From NCBI GenBank assembly GCA_963921935.1, contig OY998185.1, forward strand, positions 59,039,717 to 59,103,716: a stretch of DNA of 64,000 nt, written 5' to 3'. The notes under the pieces were generated by a model. It made no database searches. It was not told where the DNA came from and was given only the letters and a program-made list of their open reading frames with translations. This stretch comes from Galeruca laticollis. Taxonomy: Eukaryota; Arthropoda; Insecta; Coleoptera; Chrysomelidae. Position numbers and translations under genes: made by a program. Positions within the stretch are counted from its first letter, which is position 1. Each line of letters begins with the position of its first letter. Shown piece after piece: positions 49,991-63,900 of this stretch.

Positions 49991-52900
49991 TAGTTCAGGT
50001 ACATATTTGTCGGAAAATATTTTTCCTCTCAAAAAATACTGAAATTATGAGAAATTGGGTTCTTTAGTACGACAAATCGACTGGTGTTGTTCATTTTTCA
50101 ATAAAATAAATTTTTCAAATAATAGCAGAGCAATTAAGTTAAACGAAAACATGCCTTCATATAAAAAATCGCGCAGATCAAAATAATAGAAGTATTCATT
50201 TAATTTTCTACCAAATTACAGTTATAGGTCCAACCTATGGAAAAGAATCAGGAGTGCACTGCAATGATGCGATTCAGAAGTTATTGCGTCAAACTTAGAG
50301 TACTGGATAAAGAGGGGTAAAATCAAATATACATGGTTACTGAAAAAATAGTAGAGTTGGGTTATCAATTAAGTCACCCACCGATTTAAGACGTAATTTC
50401 ATCTAATTGAACATTTTCTAGAGGGAGATAGGACAAAAATATATTTTTGAGGAATTGCAAAAAATGAAATGTTTTCCATACTATTATAGTTCAGGTACAT
50501 ATTTGTCGGAAAATATTTTTCTTCTCAAAAAATACTGGAATTATGAGAAATTGGGTTCTTTAGTACAACAAATCGACTGGTGTTGTTCATTTTTCAATAA
50601 AATAAATGTTTCAAATAATAGCAGAGCAATTAAGTTAAACGAAAACATGCCTTCATATTGAAAATCGCGCAGATCAAAATAATAGAAGTATTCATTTAAT
50701 TTTCTACCCAATTACAGTAATAGGTCCAACCTATGGAAAAAAATCAGGAGTGCACTACAATGATGCGATTCAGAAGTTATTGCGTCAAACTTAGAGTACT
50801 GGATAAAGAGGGGTAAAATCAAATATACATGGTTACTGAAAAAATAGTAGAGTTGGGATATCAATTAAGTCACCCACCGATTTAAGACGTAATTTTATCT
50901 AATAGAACATTTTCTAGAGGGAGATAGGACAAAAATATATTTTTGAGGGATAGCAAAAAATGAAATGTTTTCCATACTATAGTTCAGGTACATATTTGTC
51001 GGAAAATATTTTTCCTCTCAAAAAATACTGAAATTATGAGAAAATGGGTTCTTTAGTACGACAAATCGACTGGTGTTGTTCATTTTTCAATAAAATAAAT
51101 GTTTCAAATAATAGCAGAGCAATTAAGTTAAACGAAAACATGCCTTCATATAAAAAATCGCGCAGATCAAAATAATAGAAGTATTCATTTAATTTTCTAC
51201 CCAATTACAGTAATAGGTCCAACCTATGGGAAAAAATCAGGAGTGCACTACAATGATGCGATTCAGAAGTTATTGCGTCAAACTTAGAGTACTGGATAAA
51301 GAGGGGTAAAATCAAATATACATGGTTACTGGAAAAATAGTAGAGTTGGGATATTAATTAAGTCACCCACCGATTTAAAACGTAATTTCATCTAATTGAA
51401 CATTTTCTAGAGGGAGATAGGACAAAAATATATTTTTGAGGAATTGCAAAAAATGAAATGTTTTCCATACTATAGTTCAGGTACATATTTGTCGGAAAGT
51501 ATTTTTCCTCTCAAAAAATACTGAAATTATGAGAAATTGGGTTCTTTAGTACGACAAATCGACTGGTGTTGTTCATTTTTCAATAAAATAAATGTTTCAA
51601 ATAATAGCAGAGCAATTAAGTTAAACGAAAACATGCCTTCATATAAAAAATCGCGCCGATCAAAATAATAGAAGTATTCATTTAATTTTCTACCAAATTA
51701 CAGTAATAGGTCCAACCTATGGAAAAGAATCAGGAGTGCACTACAATGATGCGATTCAGAAGTTATTGCGTCAAACTTAGAGTACTGGATAAAGAGGGGT
51801 AAAGTCAAATATACATGGTTACTGAAAAAAATAGTAGAGTTGGGATATCAATTAAGTCACCCACCGATTTAAAACGTAATTTCATCTAATTGAACATTTT
51901 CTAGAGGGAGATAGGACAAAAATATATTTTTGAGGAATTGCAAAAAATGAAATGTTTTCCATACTATAGTTCAGGTACATATTTGTCGGAAAATATTTTT
52001 CCTCTCAAAAAATACTGAAATTATGAGAAATTGGGTTCTTTAGTACGACAAATCGACTGGTGTTGTTCATTTTTCAATGAAATAAATTTTTCAAATAATA
52101 GCAGAGCAATTAAGTTAAACGAAAACATGCCTTCATATAAAAAATCGCGCAGATCAAAATAATAGAAGTATTCATTTAATTTTCTACCAAATTACAGTTA
52201 TAGGTCCAACCTATGGAAAAGAATCAGGAGTGCACTGCAATGATGCGATTCAGAAGTTATTGCGTCAAACTTAGAGTACTGGATAAAGAGGGGTAAAATC
52301 AAATATACATGGTTACTGAAAAAATAGTAGAGTTGGGATATCAATTAAGTCACCCACCGATTTAAGACGTAATTTCATCTAATTGAACATTTTCTAGAGG
52401 GAGATAGGACAAAAATATATTTTTGAGGATTTGCAAAAAATGAAATGTTTTCCATACTATAGTTCAGGTACATATTTGTCGGAAAGTATTTTTCCTCTCA
52501 AAAAATACTGAAATTATGAGAAATTGGGTTCTTTAGTACGACAAATCGACTGGTGTTGTTCATTTTTCAATAAAATAAATGTTTCAAATAATAGCAGAGC
52601 AATTAAGTTAAACGAAAACATGCCTTCATATAAAAAATCGCGCCGATCAAAATAATAGAAGTATTCATTTAATTTTCTACCAAATTACAGTAATAGGTCC
52701 AACCTATGGAAAAGAATCAGGAGTGCACTACAATGATGCGATTCAGAAGTTATTGCGTCAAACTTAGAGTACTGGATAAAGAGGGGTAAAGTCAAATATA
52801 CATGGTTACTGAAAAAAATAGTAGAGTTGGGATATTAATTAAGGCACCCACCGATTTAAAACGTAATTTCATCTAATTGAACATTTTCTAGAGGGAGATA

Positions 52901-55900
52901 GGACAAAAATATATTTTTGAGGAATTGCAAAAAATGCAATGTTTTCCATACTATAGTTCAGGTACATATTTGTCGGAAAATATTTTTCCTCTCAAAAAAT
53001 ACTGAAATTATGAGAAATTGGGTTCCTTAGTACGACAAATCGACTGGTGTTGTTCATTTTTCAATAAAATAAATGTTTCAAATAATAGCAGAGCAATTAA
53101 ATTAAACGAAAACATGCCTTCATATAAAAAATCGCGCAGATCAAAATAATAGAAGTATTCATTTAATTTTCTACCAAATTACAGTAATAGGTCCAACCTA
53201 TGGAAAAGAATCAGGAGTGCACTACAATGATGCGATTCAGAAGTTATTGCGTCAAACTTAGAGTACTGGATAAAGAGGGGTAAAGTCAAATATACATGGT
53301 TACTGAAAAAATAGTAGAGTTGGGATATTAATTAAGTCACCCACCGATTTAAAACGTAATTTCATCTAATTGAACATTTTCTAGAGGGGGATAGGACAAA
53401 AATATATTTTTGAGGAATTGCAAAAAATGAAATGTTTTCCATACTATAGTTCAGGTACATATTTGTCGGAAAATATTTTTCGACTCAAAAAATACTGAAA
53501 TTATGAGAAATTGGGTTCTTTAGTACGACAAATCGACTGGTGTTGTTCATTTTTCAATAAAATAAATGTTTCAAATAATAGCAGAGCAATTAAGTTAAAC
53601 GAAAACATGCCTTCATATAAAAAATCGCGCAGATCAAAATAATAGAAGTATTCATTTAATTTTCTACCGAAATACAGTAATAGGTCCAACCTATGGAAAA
53701 AAATCAGGAGTGCACTACAATGATGCGATTCAGAAGTTATTGCGTCAAACTTAGAGTACTGGATAAAGAGGGGTAAAATCAAATATATATGGTTACTGAA
53801 AAAATAGAAGAGTTGGGATATCAATTAAGTCACCCACCGATTTAAGACGTAATTTTATCTAATTGAACATTTTCTAGAGGGAGATAGGACAAAAATATAT
53901 TTTTGAGGAATTGCAAAAAATGAAATGTTTTCCATACTATATATAGTTCAGGTACATATTTGTCGGAAAATATTTTTCCTCTCAAAAAATACTGAAATTA
54001 TGAGAAATTGGGTTCTTTAGTACGACAAATCGACTGGTGTTGTTCATTTTTCAATAAAATAAATGTTTCAAATAATAGCAGAGCAATTAAGTTAAACGAA
54101 AACATGCCTTCATATAAAAAATCGCGCAGATCAAAATAATAGAAGTATTCATTTAATTTTCTACCAAATTACAGTAATAGGTCCAACCTATGAAAAAGAA
54201 TCAGGAGTGCACTACAATGATGCGATTCAGAAGTTATTGCGTCAAACTTAGGGTACTGGATAAAGAGGGGTAAAATCAAATATACATGGTTACTGAAAAA
54301 ATAGTAGAGTTGGGATATCAATTAAGTCACCCACCGATTTAAGACGTATTTTATTTAATTGAACATTTTCTAGAGGGAGATAGGACAAAAATATATTTTT
54401 GAGGAATTGCAAAAAATGAAATGTTTTCCATACTATAGTTCAGGTACATATTTGTCGGAAAATATTTTTCCTCTCAAAAAATACTGAAATTATGAGAAAT
54501 TGGGTTCTTTAGTACGACAAATCGACTGGTGTTGTTCATTTTTCAATAAAATAAATGTTTCAAATAATAGCAGAGCAATTAAGTTAAACGAAAACATGCC
54601 TTCATATAAAAAATCGCGCAGATCAAAATAATAGAAGTATTCATTTAATTTTCTACCAAATTACAGTAATAGGTCCAACCTATGGAAAAGAATCAGGAGT
54701 GCACTACAATGATGCGATTCAGAAGTTATTGCGTCAATCTTAGAGTACTGGATAAAGAGGGGTAAAATCAAATATACATGGTTACTGAAAAAATAGTAGA
54801 GTTGGGATATCAATTAAGTCACCCACCGATTTAAGACGTAATTTTATCTAATTGAACATTTTCTAGAGGGAGATAGGACAAAAATATATTTTTGAGGAAT
54901 TGCAAAAAATGAAATGTTTTTCATACTATAGTTCAGGTACATATTTGTCGGAAAATATTTTTCCTCTCAAAAAATATTGAAATTATGAGAAATTGGGTTC
55001 TATAGTACGACAAATCGACTGGTCTTGTTCATTTTTCAATAAAATAAATGTTTCAAATAATAGCAGAGCAATTAAGTTAAACGAAAACATGCCTTCATAT
55101 AAAAAATCGCGCCGATCAAAATAATAGAAGTATTCATTCAATTTTCTACCAAATTACAGTAATAGGTCCAACCTATGGAAAAAAAATCAGGAGTGCACTA
55201 CAATGATGCGATTCAGAAGTTATTGCGTCAAACTTAGGGTACTGGATAAACAGGGGTAGAATCAAATATACGTGGTTACTGAAAAAATAGTAGAGTTGGG
55301 ATATCAATTAAGTCACCCACCGATTTAAGACGTAATTTTATCTAATTGAACATTTTCTAGAGGGAGATAGGACAAAAATATATTTTTGAGGATTTGCAAA
55401 AAATGCAATGTTTTCCATACTATAGTTCAGGTACATATTTGTCAGAAAATATTTTTCCTCTCAAAAAATACTGAAATTATGAGAAATTGGGTTCTTTAGT
55501 ACGACAAATCGACTGGTGTTGTTCATTTTTCAATAAAATAAATGTTTCAAATAATAGCAGAGCAATTAAGTTAAACGAAAACATGCCTTCATATAAAAAA
55601 TCGCGCCGATCAAAATAATAGAAGTATTCATTTAATTTTCTACCAAATTACAGTAATAGGTCCAACCTATGGAAAAGAATCAGGAGTGCACTACAATGAT
55701 GCGATTCAGTAGTTATTGCGTCAAACTTAGAGTACTGGATAAAGAGGGGTAAAGTCAAATATACATGGTTACTGAAAAAATAGTAGAGTTGGGATAATAA
55801 TTAAGTCACCCACCGATTTAAAACGTAATTTCATCTAATTGAACATTTTCTAGAGGGAGATAGGACAAAAATATATTTTTGAGGAATTGCAAAAAATGAA

Positions 55901-57579
55901 ATGTTTTCCATACTATAGTTCAGGTACATATTTGTCGGAAAATATTTTTCCTCTCAAAAAATACTGAAATTATGAGAAATTGGGTTCTTTAGTACGACAA
56001 ATCGACTGGTGTTGTTCATTTTTCAATAAAATAAATGTTTCAAATAATAGCAGAGCAATTAAGTTAAACGAAAACATGCCTTCATATAAAAAATCGCGCC
56101 GATCAAAATAATAGAAGTATTCATTTAATTTTCTACCAAATTACAGTAATAGGTCCAACCTATGGAAAAGAATCAGGAGTGCACTACAATGATGCGATTC
56201 AGAAGTTATTGCGTCAAACTTAGAGTACTGGATAAAGAGGGGTAAAGTCAAATATACATGGTTACTGAAAAAATAGTAGAGTTGGGATATTAATTAAGTC
56301 ACCCACCGATTTAAAACGTAATTTCATCTAATTGAACATTTTCTAGAGGGAGATAGGACAAAAATATATTTTTGAGGAATTGCAAAAAATGAAATGTTTT
56401 CCATACTATAGTTCAGGTACATATTTGTCGGAAAATATTTTTCCTCTCAAAAAATACTGAAATTATGAGAAATTGGGTTCTTTAGTACGACAAATCGACT
56501 GGTGTTGTTGATTTTTCAATAAAATAAATGTTTCAAATAATAGCAGAGCAATTAAGTTAAACGAAAACATGCCTTCATATAAAAAATCGCGCAGATCAAA
56601 ATAATAGAAGTATTCATTTAATTTTCTACACAATTAAAGTAATAGGTCCAACCTATGGAAAAAAATCAGGAGTGCACTACAATGATGCGATTCAGAAGTT
56701 ATTGCGTCAAACTTAGAGTACTGGATAAAAAGGGGTAAAATCAAATATACATGGTTACTGAAAAAATAGTAGAGTTGGGATATCAATTAAGTCACCCACC
56801 GATTTAAGACGTAATTTTATCTAATTGAACATTTTCTAGAGGGAGATAGGACAACAATATATTTTTGAGGAATTGCAAAAAATGAAATGTTTTCCATACT
56901 ATAGTTCAGGTACATATTTGTCAGAAAATATTTTTCCTCTCAAAAAATACTGAAATTATGAGAAATTGGGTTCTTTAGTACGACAAATCGACTGGTGTTG
57001 TTCATTTTTCAATAAAATAAATGTTTCAAATAATAGCAGAGCAATTAAGTTAAACGAAAACATGCCTTCATATAAAAAATCGCGCAGATCAAAATAAAAG
57101 AAGTATTCATTTAATTTTCTACCAAATTACAGTAATAGGTCCAACCTATGGAAAAGAATCAGGAGTGCACTACAATGATGCGATTCAGAAGTTATTGCGT
57201 CAAACTTAGCGTACTGGATAAAGAGGGGTAAAATCAAATATACATGGTTACTGAAAAAATAGTAGAGTTGGGATATCAATTAAGTCACCCACCGATTTAA
57301 AACGTAATTTCATCTAATTGAACATTTTCTAGAGGGAGATAGGACAAAAATATATTTTTGAGGAATTGCAAAAAATGCAATGTTTTCCATACTATAGTTC
57401 AGGTACATATTTGTCGGAAAATATTTTTCCTCTCAAAAAATACTGAAATTATGAGAAATTGGGTTCTTTAGTACGACAAATCGACTGGTGTTGTTCATTT
57501 TTCAATAAAATAAATGTTTCAAATAATAGCAGAGCAATTAAGTTAAACGAAAACATGCCTTCATATAGAAAATCGCGCA

Positions 57580-60500
57580 GATCAAAATAATAGAAGTATT
57601 CATTTAATTTTCTACCAAATTACAGTAATAGGTCCAACCTATGGAAAAGAATCAGGAGTGCACTACAATGATGCGATTCAGAAGTTATTGCGTCAAACTT
57701 AGAGTACTGGATAAAGAGGGGTAAAGTCAAATATACATGGTTACTGAAAAAATAGTAGAGTTGGGATATTAATTAAGTCACCCACCGATTTAAAACGTAA
57801 TTTCATCTAATTGAACATTTTCTAGAGGGAGATAGGACAAAAATATATTTTTGAGGAATTGCAAAAAATGAAATGTTTTCCATACTATAGTTCAGGTACA
57901 TATTTGTCGGAAAATATTTTTCCTCTCAAAAAATACTGAAATTATGAGAAATTGGGTTCTTTAGTAAGACAAATCGACTGGTGTTGTTCATTTTTCAATA
58001 AAATAAATGTTTCAAATAATAGCAGAGCAATTAAGTTAAACGAAAACATGCCTTCATATAAAAAATCGCGCAGATCAAAATAATAGAAGTATTCATTTAA
58101 TTTTCTACCCAATTACAGTAATAGGTCCAACCTATGGAAAAAAATCAGGAGTGCACTACAATGATGCGATTCAGAAGTTATTGCGTCAAACTTAGAGTAC
58201 TGGATAAAGAGGGGTAAAATCAAATATACATGGTTACTGAAAAAATAGTAGAGTTGGGATATCAATTAAGTCACCCACCGATTTGAGACGTAATTTTATC
58301 TAATTGAACATTTTCTAGAGAGAGATAGGACAAAAATATATTTTTGAGGAATTGCAAAAAATGAAATGTTTTCCATACTATAGTTCAGGTACATATTTTT
58401 CGGAAAATATTTTTCCTCTCAAAAAATACTGAAATTATGAGAAATTGGGTTCTTTAGTACGACAAATCGACTGGTGTTGTTCATTTTTCAATAAAATAAA
58501 TGTTTCAAATAATAGCAGAGCAATTAAGTTAAACGAAAACATGCCTTCATATAAAAAATCGCGCAGATCAAAATAATAGAAGTATTCATTTAATTTTCTA
58601 CCAAATTACAGTAATAGGTCCAACCTATGGAAAAGAATCAGGAGTGCACTACAATGATGCGATTCAGAAGTTATTGCGTCAAACTTAGGGTACTGGATAA
58701 AGAGGGGTAAAATCAAATATACATGGTTACTGAAAAAATAGTAGAGTTGGGATATCAATTAAGTCACCCACCGATTTAAGACGTAATTTTATCTAATTGA
58801 ACATTTTCTAGAGGGAGATAGGACAAAAATATATTTTTGAGGAATTGCAAAAAATGAAATGTTTTCCATACTATATATAGTTCAGGTACATATTTGTCGG
58901 AAAATATTTTTCCTCTCAAAAAATACTGAAATTATGAGAAATTGGGTTCTTTAGTACGACAAATCGACTGGTGTTGTTCATTTTTCAATAAAATAAATGT
59001 TTCAAATAATAGCAGAGCAATTAAGTTAAACGAAAACATGCCTTCATATAAAAAATCGCGCAGATCAAAATAATAGAAGTATTCATTTAATTTTCTACCA
59101 AATTACAGTATTAGGTCCAACCTATGGAAAAGAATCAGGAGTGCACTACAATGATGCGATTCAGAAGTTATTGCGTCAAACTTAGAGTACTGGATAAAGA
59201 GGGGTAAAGTCAAATATACATGGTTACTGAAAAAATAGTAGAGTTGGGATATTAATTAAGTCACCCACCGATTTAAAACGTAATTTCATCTAATTGAACA
59301 TTTTCTAGAGGGAGATAGGACAAAAATATATTTTTGAGGAATTGCAAAAAATGAAATGTTTTCCATACTATAGTTCAGGTACATATTTGTCGGAAAATAT
59401 TTTTCCTCTCAAAAAATACTGAAATTATGAGAAATTGGGTTCTATAGTACGACAAATCGACTGGTGTTGTTCATTTTTCAATAAAATAAATGTTTCAAAT
59501 AATAGCAGAGCAATTAAGTTAATCGAAAACATGCCTCCATATAAAAAATCGCGAAGATCAAAATAATAGAAGTATTCATTTAATTTTCTACCAAATTACA
59601 GTAATAGGTCCAACCTATGGAAAAGAATCAGGAGTGCACTACAATGATGCGATTCAGAAGTTATTGCGTCAAACTTAGAGTACTGGATAAAGAGGGGTAA
59701 AATCAAACATACATGGTTACTGAAAAAATAGTAGAGTTGAGATATCAATTAAGTCACCCACCGATTTACGACGTAATTTCATCTAATTGAACATTTTCTA
59801 GAGGGAGATAGGACAAAAATATATTTTTGAGGAATTGCAAAAAATGCAATGCTTTCCATACTATAGTTCAGGTACATATTTGTCGGAAAATATTTTTCCT
59901 CTCAAAAAATACTGAAATTATGAGAAATTGGGTTCTTTAGTACGACAAATCGACTGGTGTTGTTCATTTTTCAATAAAATAAATGTTTCAAATAATAGCA
60001 GAGCAATTAAGTTAAACGAAAACATGCCCTCATATAAAAAATCGCGCAGATAAAGAGGGGTAAAATCAAACATACATGGTTACTGAAAAAATAGTAGAGT
60101 TGAGATATCAATTAAGTCACCCACCGATTTACGACGTAATTTCATCTAATTGAACATTTTCTAGAGGGAGATAGGACAAAAATATATTTTTGAGGAATTG
60201 CAAAAAATGCAATGCATTCCATACTATAGTTCAGGTACATATTTGTCGGAAAATATTTTTCCTCTCAAAAAATACTGAAATTATGAGAAATTGGGTTCTT
60301 TAATACGACAAATCGACTGGTGTTGTTCATTTTTCAATAAAATAAATGTTTCAAATAATAGCAGAGCAATTAAGTTAAACGAAAACATGCCCTCATATAA
60401 AAAATCGCGCAGATCAAGATAATAGAAGTATTCATTTAATTTTCTACCAAATGACAGTAATAGGTCCAACCTATGGAAAAAAATCAGGAGTGCACTACAA

Positions 60501-60904
60501 TGATGCGATTCAGAAGTTATTGCGTCAAACTTAGAGTACTGGATAAAGAGGGGTAAAATCAAATATACATGGTTACTGAAAAAATAGGAGAGTTGGGATA
60601 TTAATTAAGTCACCCACCGATTTAAGACGTAATTTTATCTAATTGAACATTTTCTAGAGGGAGATAGGACAAAAATATATTTTTGAGGAATTGCAAAGAA
60701 TGAAATGTTTTCCATACTATAGTTCAGGTACATATTTGTCGGAAAATATTTTTCCTCTCAAAAAATACTGAAATTATGAGAAGTTGGGTTCTTTAGTACG
60801 ACAAATCGACTGGTGTTGTTCATTTTTCAATAAAATAAATGTTTCAAATAATAGCAGAGCAATTAAGTTAAACGAAAACATGCCTTCATATAAAAAATCG
60901 CGCC
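57580..60904 (+). repeat. 3,325-bp segmental repeat, copy 1
   Basis: From about 57580 every distinctive variant recurs exactly 3,325 bp later. Examples are GTAAGACAAATC at 57964 and 61289, TTTTTCGGAAAAT near 58396 and 61721, CAGTATTAGG near 59105 and 62430, and the truncated unit at 60048 and 63373. Only one difference was seen inside (GTAATTTC versus GTGATTTC near 57799/61124). Just before 57580 the two copies differ (CGCAGATC versus CGCCGATC), which sets the left limit. Confidence 0.9.
60040..60070 (+). repeat. Junction of a shortened satellite unit (copy 1)
   Basis: TCGCGCAGAT passes directly into AAAGAGGGGTAAAATC, skipping about 150-160 bases that normally lie between AGATCAAAATAATAG and GGATAAAGAGG. 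GAT is shared by both sides, so a short-homology deletion is likely. The identical junction is at about 63373 in the second copy of the 3,325-bp repeat, so the deletion came before that duplication. Confidence 0.88.
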
Positions 60905-63900
60905 GATCAAAATAATAGAAGTATTCATTTAATTTTCTACCAAATTACAGTAATAGGTCCAACCTATGGAAAAGAATCAGGAGTGCACTACAATGATGCG
61001 ATTCAGAAGTTATTGCGTCAAACTTAGAGTACTGGATAAAGAGGGGTAAAGTCAAATATACATGGTTACTGAAAAAATAGTAGAGTTGGGATATTAATTA
61101 AGTCACCCACCGATTTAAAACGTGATTTCATCTAATTGAACATTTTCTAGAGGGAGATAGGACAAAAATATATTTTTGAGGAATTGCAAAAAATGAAATG
61201 TTTTCCATACTATAGTTCAGGTACATATTTGTCGGAAAATATTTTTCCTCTCAAAAAATACTGAAATTATGAGAAATTGGGTTCTTTAGTAAGACAAATC
61301 GACTGGTGTTGTTCATTTTTCAATAAAATAAATGTTTCAAATAATAGCAGAGCAATTAAGTTAAACGAAAACATGCCTTCATATAAAAAATCGCGCAGAT
61401 CAAAATAATAGAAGTATTCATTTAATTTTCTACCCAATTACAGTAATAGGTCCAACCTATGGAAAAAAATCAGGAGTGCACTACAATGATGCGATTCAGA
61501 AGTTATTGCGTCAAACTTAGAGTACTGGATAAAGAGGGGTAAAATCAAATATACATGGTTACTGAAAAAATAGTAGAGTTGGGATATCAATTAAGTCACC
61601 CACCGATTTGAGACGTAATTTTATCTAATTGAACATTTTCTAGAGAGAGATAGGACAAAAATATATTTTTGAGGAATTGCAAAAAATGAAATGTTTTCCA
61701 TACTATAGTTCAGGTACATATTTTTCGGAAAATATTTTTCCTCTCAAAAAATACTGAAATTATGAGAAATTGGGTTCTTTAGTACGACAAATCGACTGGT
61801 GTTGTTCATTTTTCAATAAAATAAATGTTTCAAATAATAGCAGAGCAATTAAGTTAAACGAAAACATGCCTTCATATAAAAAATCGCGCAGATCAAAATA
61901 ATAGAAGTATTCATTTAATTTTCTACCAAATTACAGTAATAGGTCCAACCTATGGAAAAGAATCAGGAGTGCACTACAATGATGCGATTCAGAAGTTATT
62001 GCGTCAAACTTAGGGTACTGGATAAAGAGGGGTAAAATCAAATATACATGGTTACTGAAAAAATAGTAGAGTTGGGATATCAATTAAGTCACCCACCGAT
62101 TTAAGACGTAATTTTATCTAATTGAACATTTTCTAGAGGGAGATAGGACAAAAATATATTTTTGAGGAATTGCAAAAAATGAAATGTTTTCCATACTATA
62201 TATAGTTCAGGTACATATTTGTCGGAAAATATTTTTCCTCTCAAAAAATACTGAAATTATGAGAAATTGGGTTCTTTAGTACGACAAATCGACTGGTGTT
62301 GTTCATTTTTCAATAAAATAAATGTTTCAAATAATAGCAGAGCAATTAAGTTAAACGAAAACATGCCTTCATATAAAAAATCGCGCAGATCAAAATAATA
62401 GAAGTATTCATTTAATTTTCTACCAAATTACAGTATTAGGTCCAACCTATGGAAAAGAATCAGGAGTGCACTACAATGATGCGATTCAGAAGTTATTGCG
62501 TCAAACTTAGAGTACTGGATAAAGAGGGGTAAAGTCAAATATACATGGTTACTGAAAAAATAGTAGAGTTGGGATATTAATTAAGTCACCCACCGATTTA
62601 AAACGTAATTTCATCTAATTGAACATTTTCTAGAGGGAGATAGGACAAAAATATATTTTTGAGGAATTGCAAAAAATGAAATGTTTTCCATACTATAGTT
62701 CAGGTACATATTTGTCGGAAAATATTTTTCCTCTCAAAAAATACTGAAATTATGAGAAATTGGGTTCTATAGTACGACAAATCGACTGGTGTTGTTCATT
62801 TTTCAATAAAATAAATGTTTCAAATAATAGCAGAGCAATTAAGTTAATCGAAAACATGCCTCCATATAAAAAATCGCGAAGATCAAAATAATAGAAGTAT
62901 TCATTTAATTTTCTACCAAATTACAGTAATAGGTCCAACCTATGGAAAAGAATCAGGAGTGCACTACAATGATGCGATTCAGAAGTTATTGCGTCAAACT
63001 TAGAGTACTGGATAAAGAGGGGTAAAATCAAACATACATGGTTACTGAAAAAATAGTAGAGTTGAGATATCAATTAAGTCACCCACCGATTTACGACGTA
63101 ATTTCATCTAATTGAACATTTTCTAGAGGGAGATAGGACAAAAATATATTTTTGAGGAATTGCAAAAAATGCAATGCTTTCCATACTATAGTTCAGGTAC
63201 ATATTTGTCGGAAAATATTTTTCCTCTCAAAAAATACTGAAATTATGAGAAATTGGGTTCTTTAGTACGACAAATCGACTGGTGTTGTTCATTTTTCAAT
63301 AAAATAAATGTTTCAAATAATAGCAGAGCAATTAAGTTAAACGAAAACATGCCCTCATATAAAAAATCGCGCAGATAAAGAGGGGTAAAATCAAACATAC
63401 ATGGTTACTGAAAAAATAGTAGAGTTGAGATATCAATTAAGTCACCCACCGATTTACGACGTAATTTCATCTAATTGAACATTTTCTAGAGGGAGATAGG
63501 ACAAAAATATATTTTTGAGGAATTGCAAAAAATGCAATGCATTCCATACTATAGTTCAGGTACATATTTGTCGGAAAATATTTTTCCTCTCAAAAAATAC
63601 TGAAATTATGAGAAATTGGGTTCTTTAATACGACAAATCGACTGGTGTTGTTCATTTTTCAATAAAATAAATGTTTCAAATAATAGCAGAGCAATTAAGT
63701 TAAACGAAAACATGCCCTCATATAAAAAATCGCGCAGATCAAGATAATAGAAGTATTCATTTAATTTTCTACCAAATGACAGTAATAGGTCCAACCTATG
63801 GAAAAAAATCAGGAGTGCACTACAATGATGCGATTCAGAAGTTATTGCGTCAAACTTAGAGTACTGGATAAAGAGGGGTAAAATCAAATATACATGGTTA

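Noticed and set aside
53501..53824. Minus-strand ORFs of 61-107 codons in satellite units (also near 12462, 23214, 28076, 36174, 39652, 46588, 60281 and 63606)
   Set aside because: Phe/Leu/Ile-rich translations of AT-rich repeat DNA, closed in most units, with no domain.
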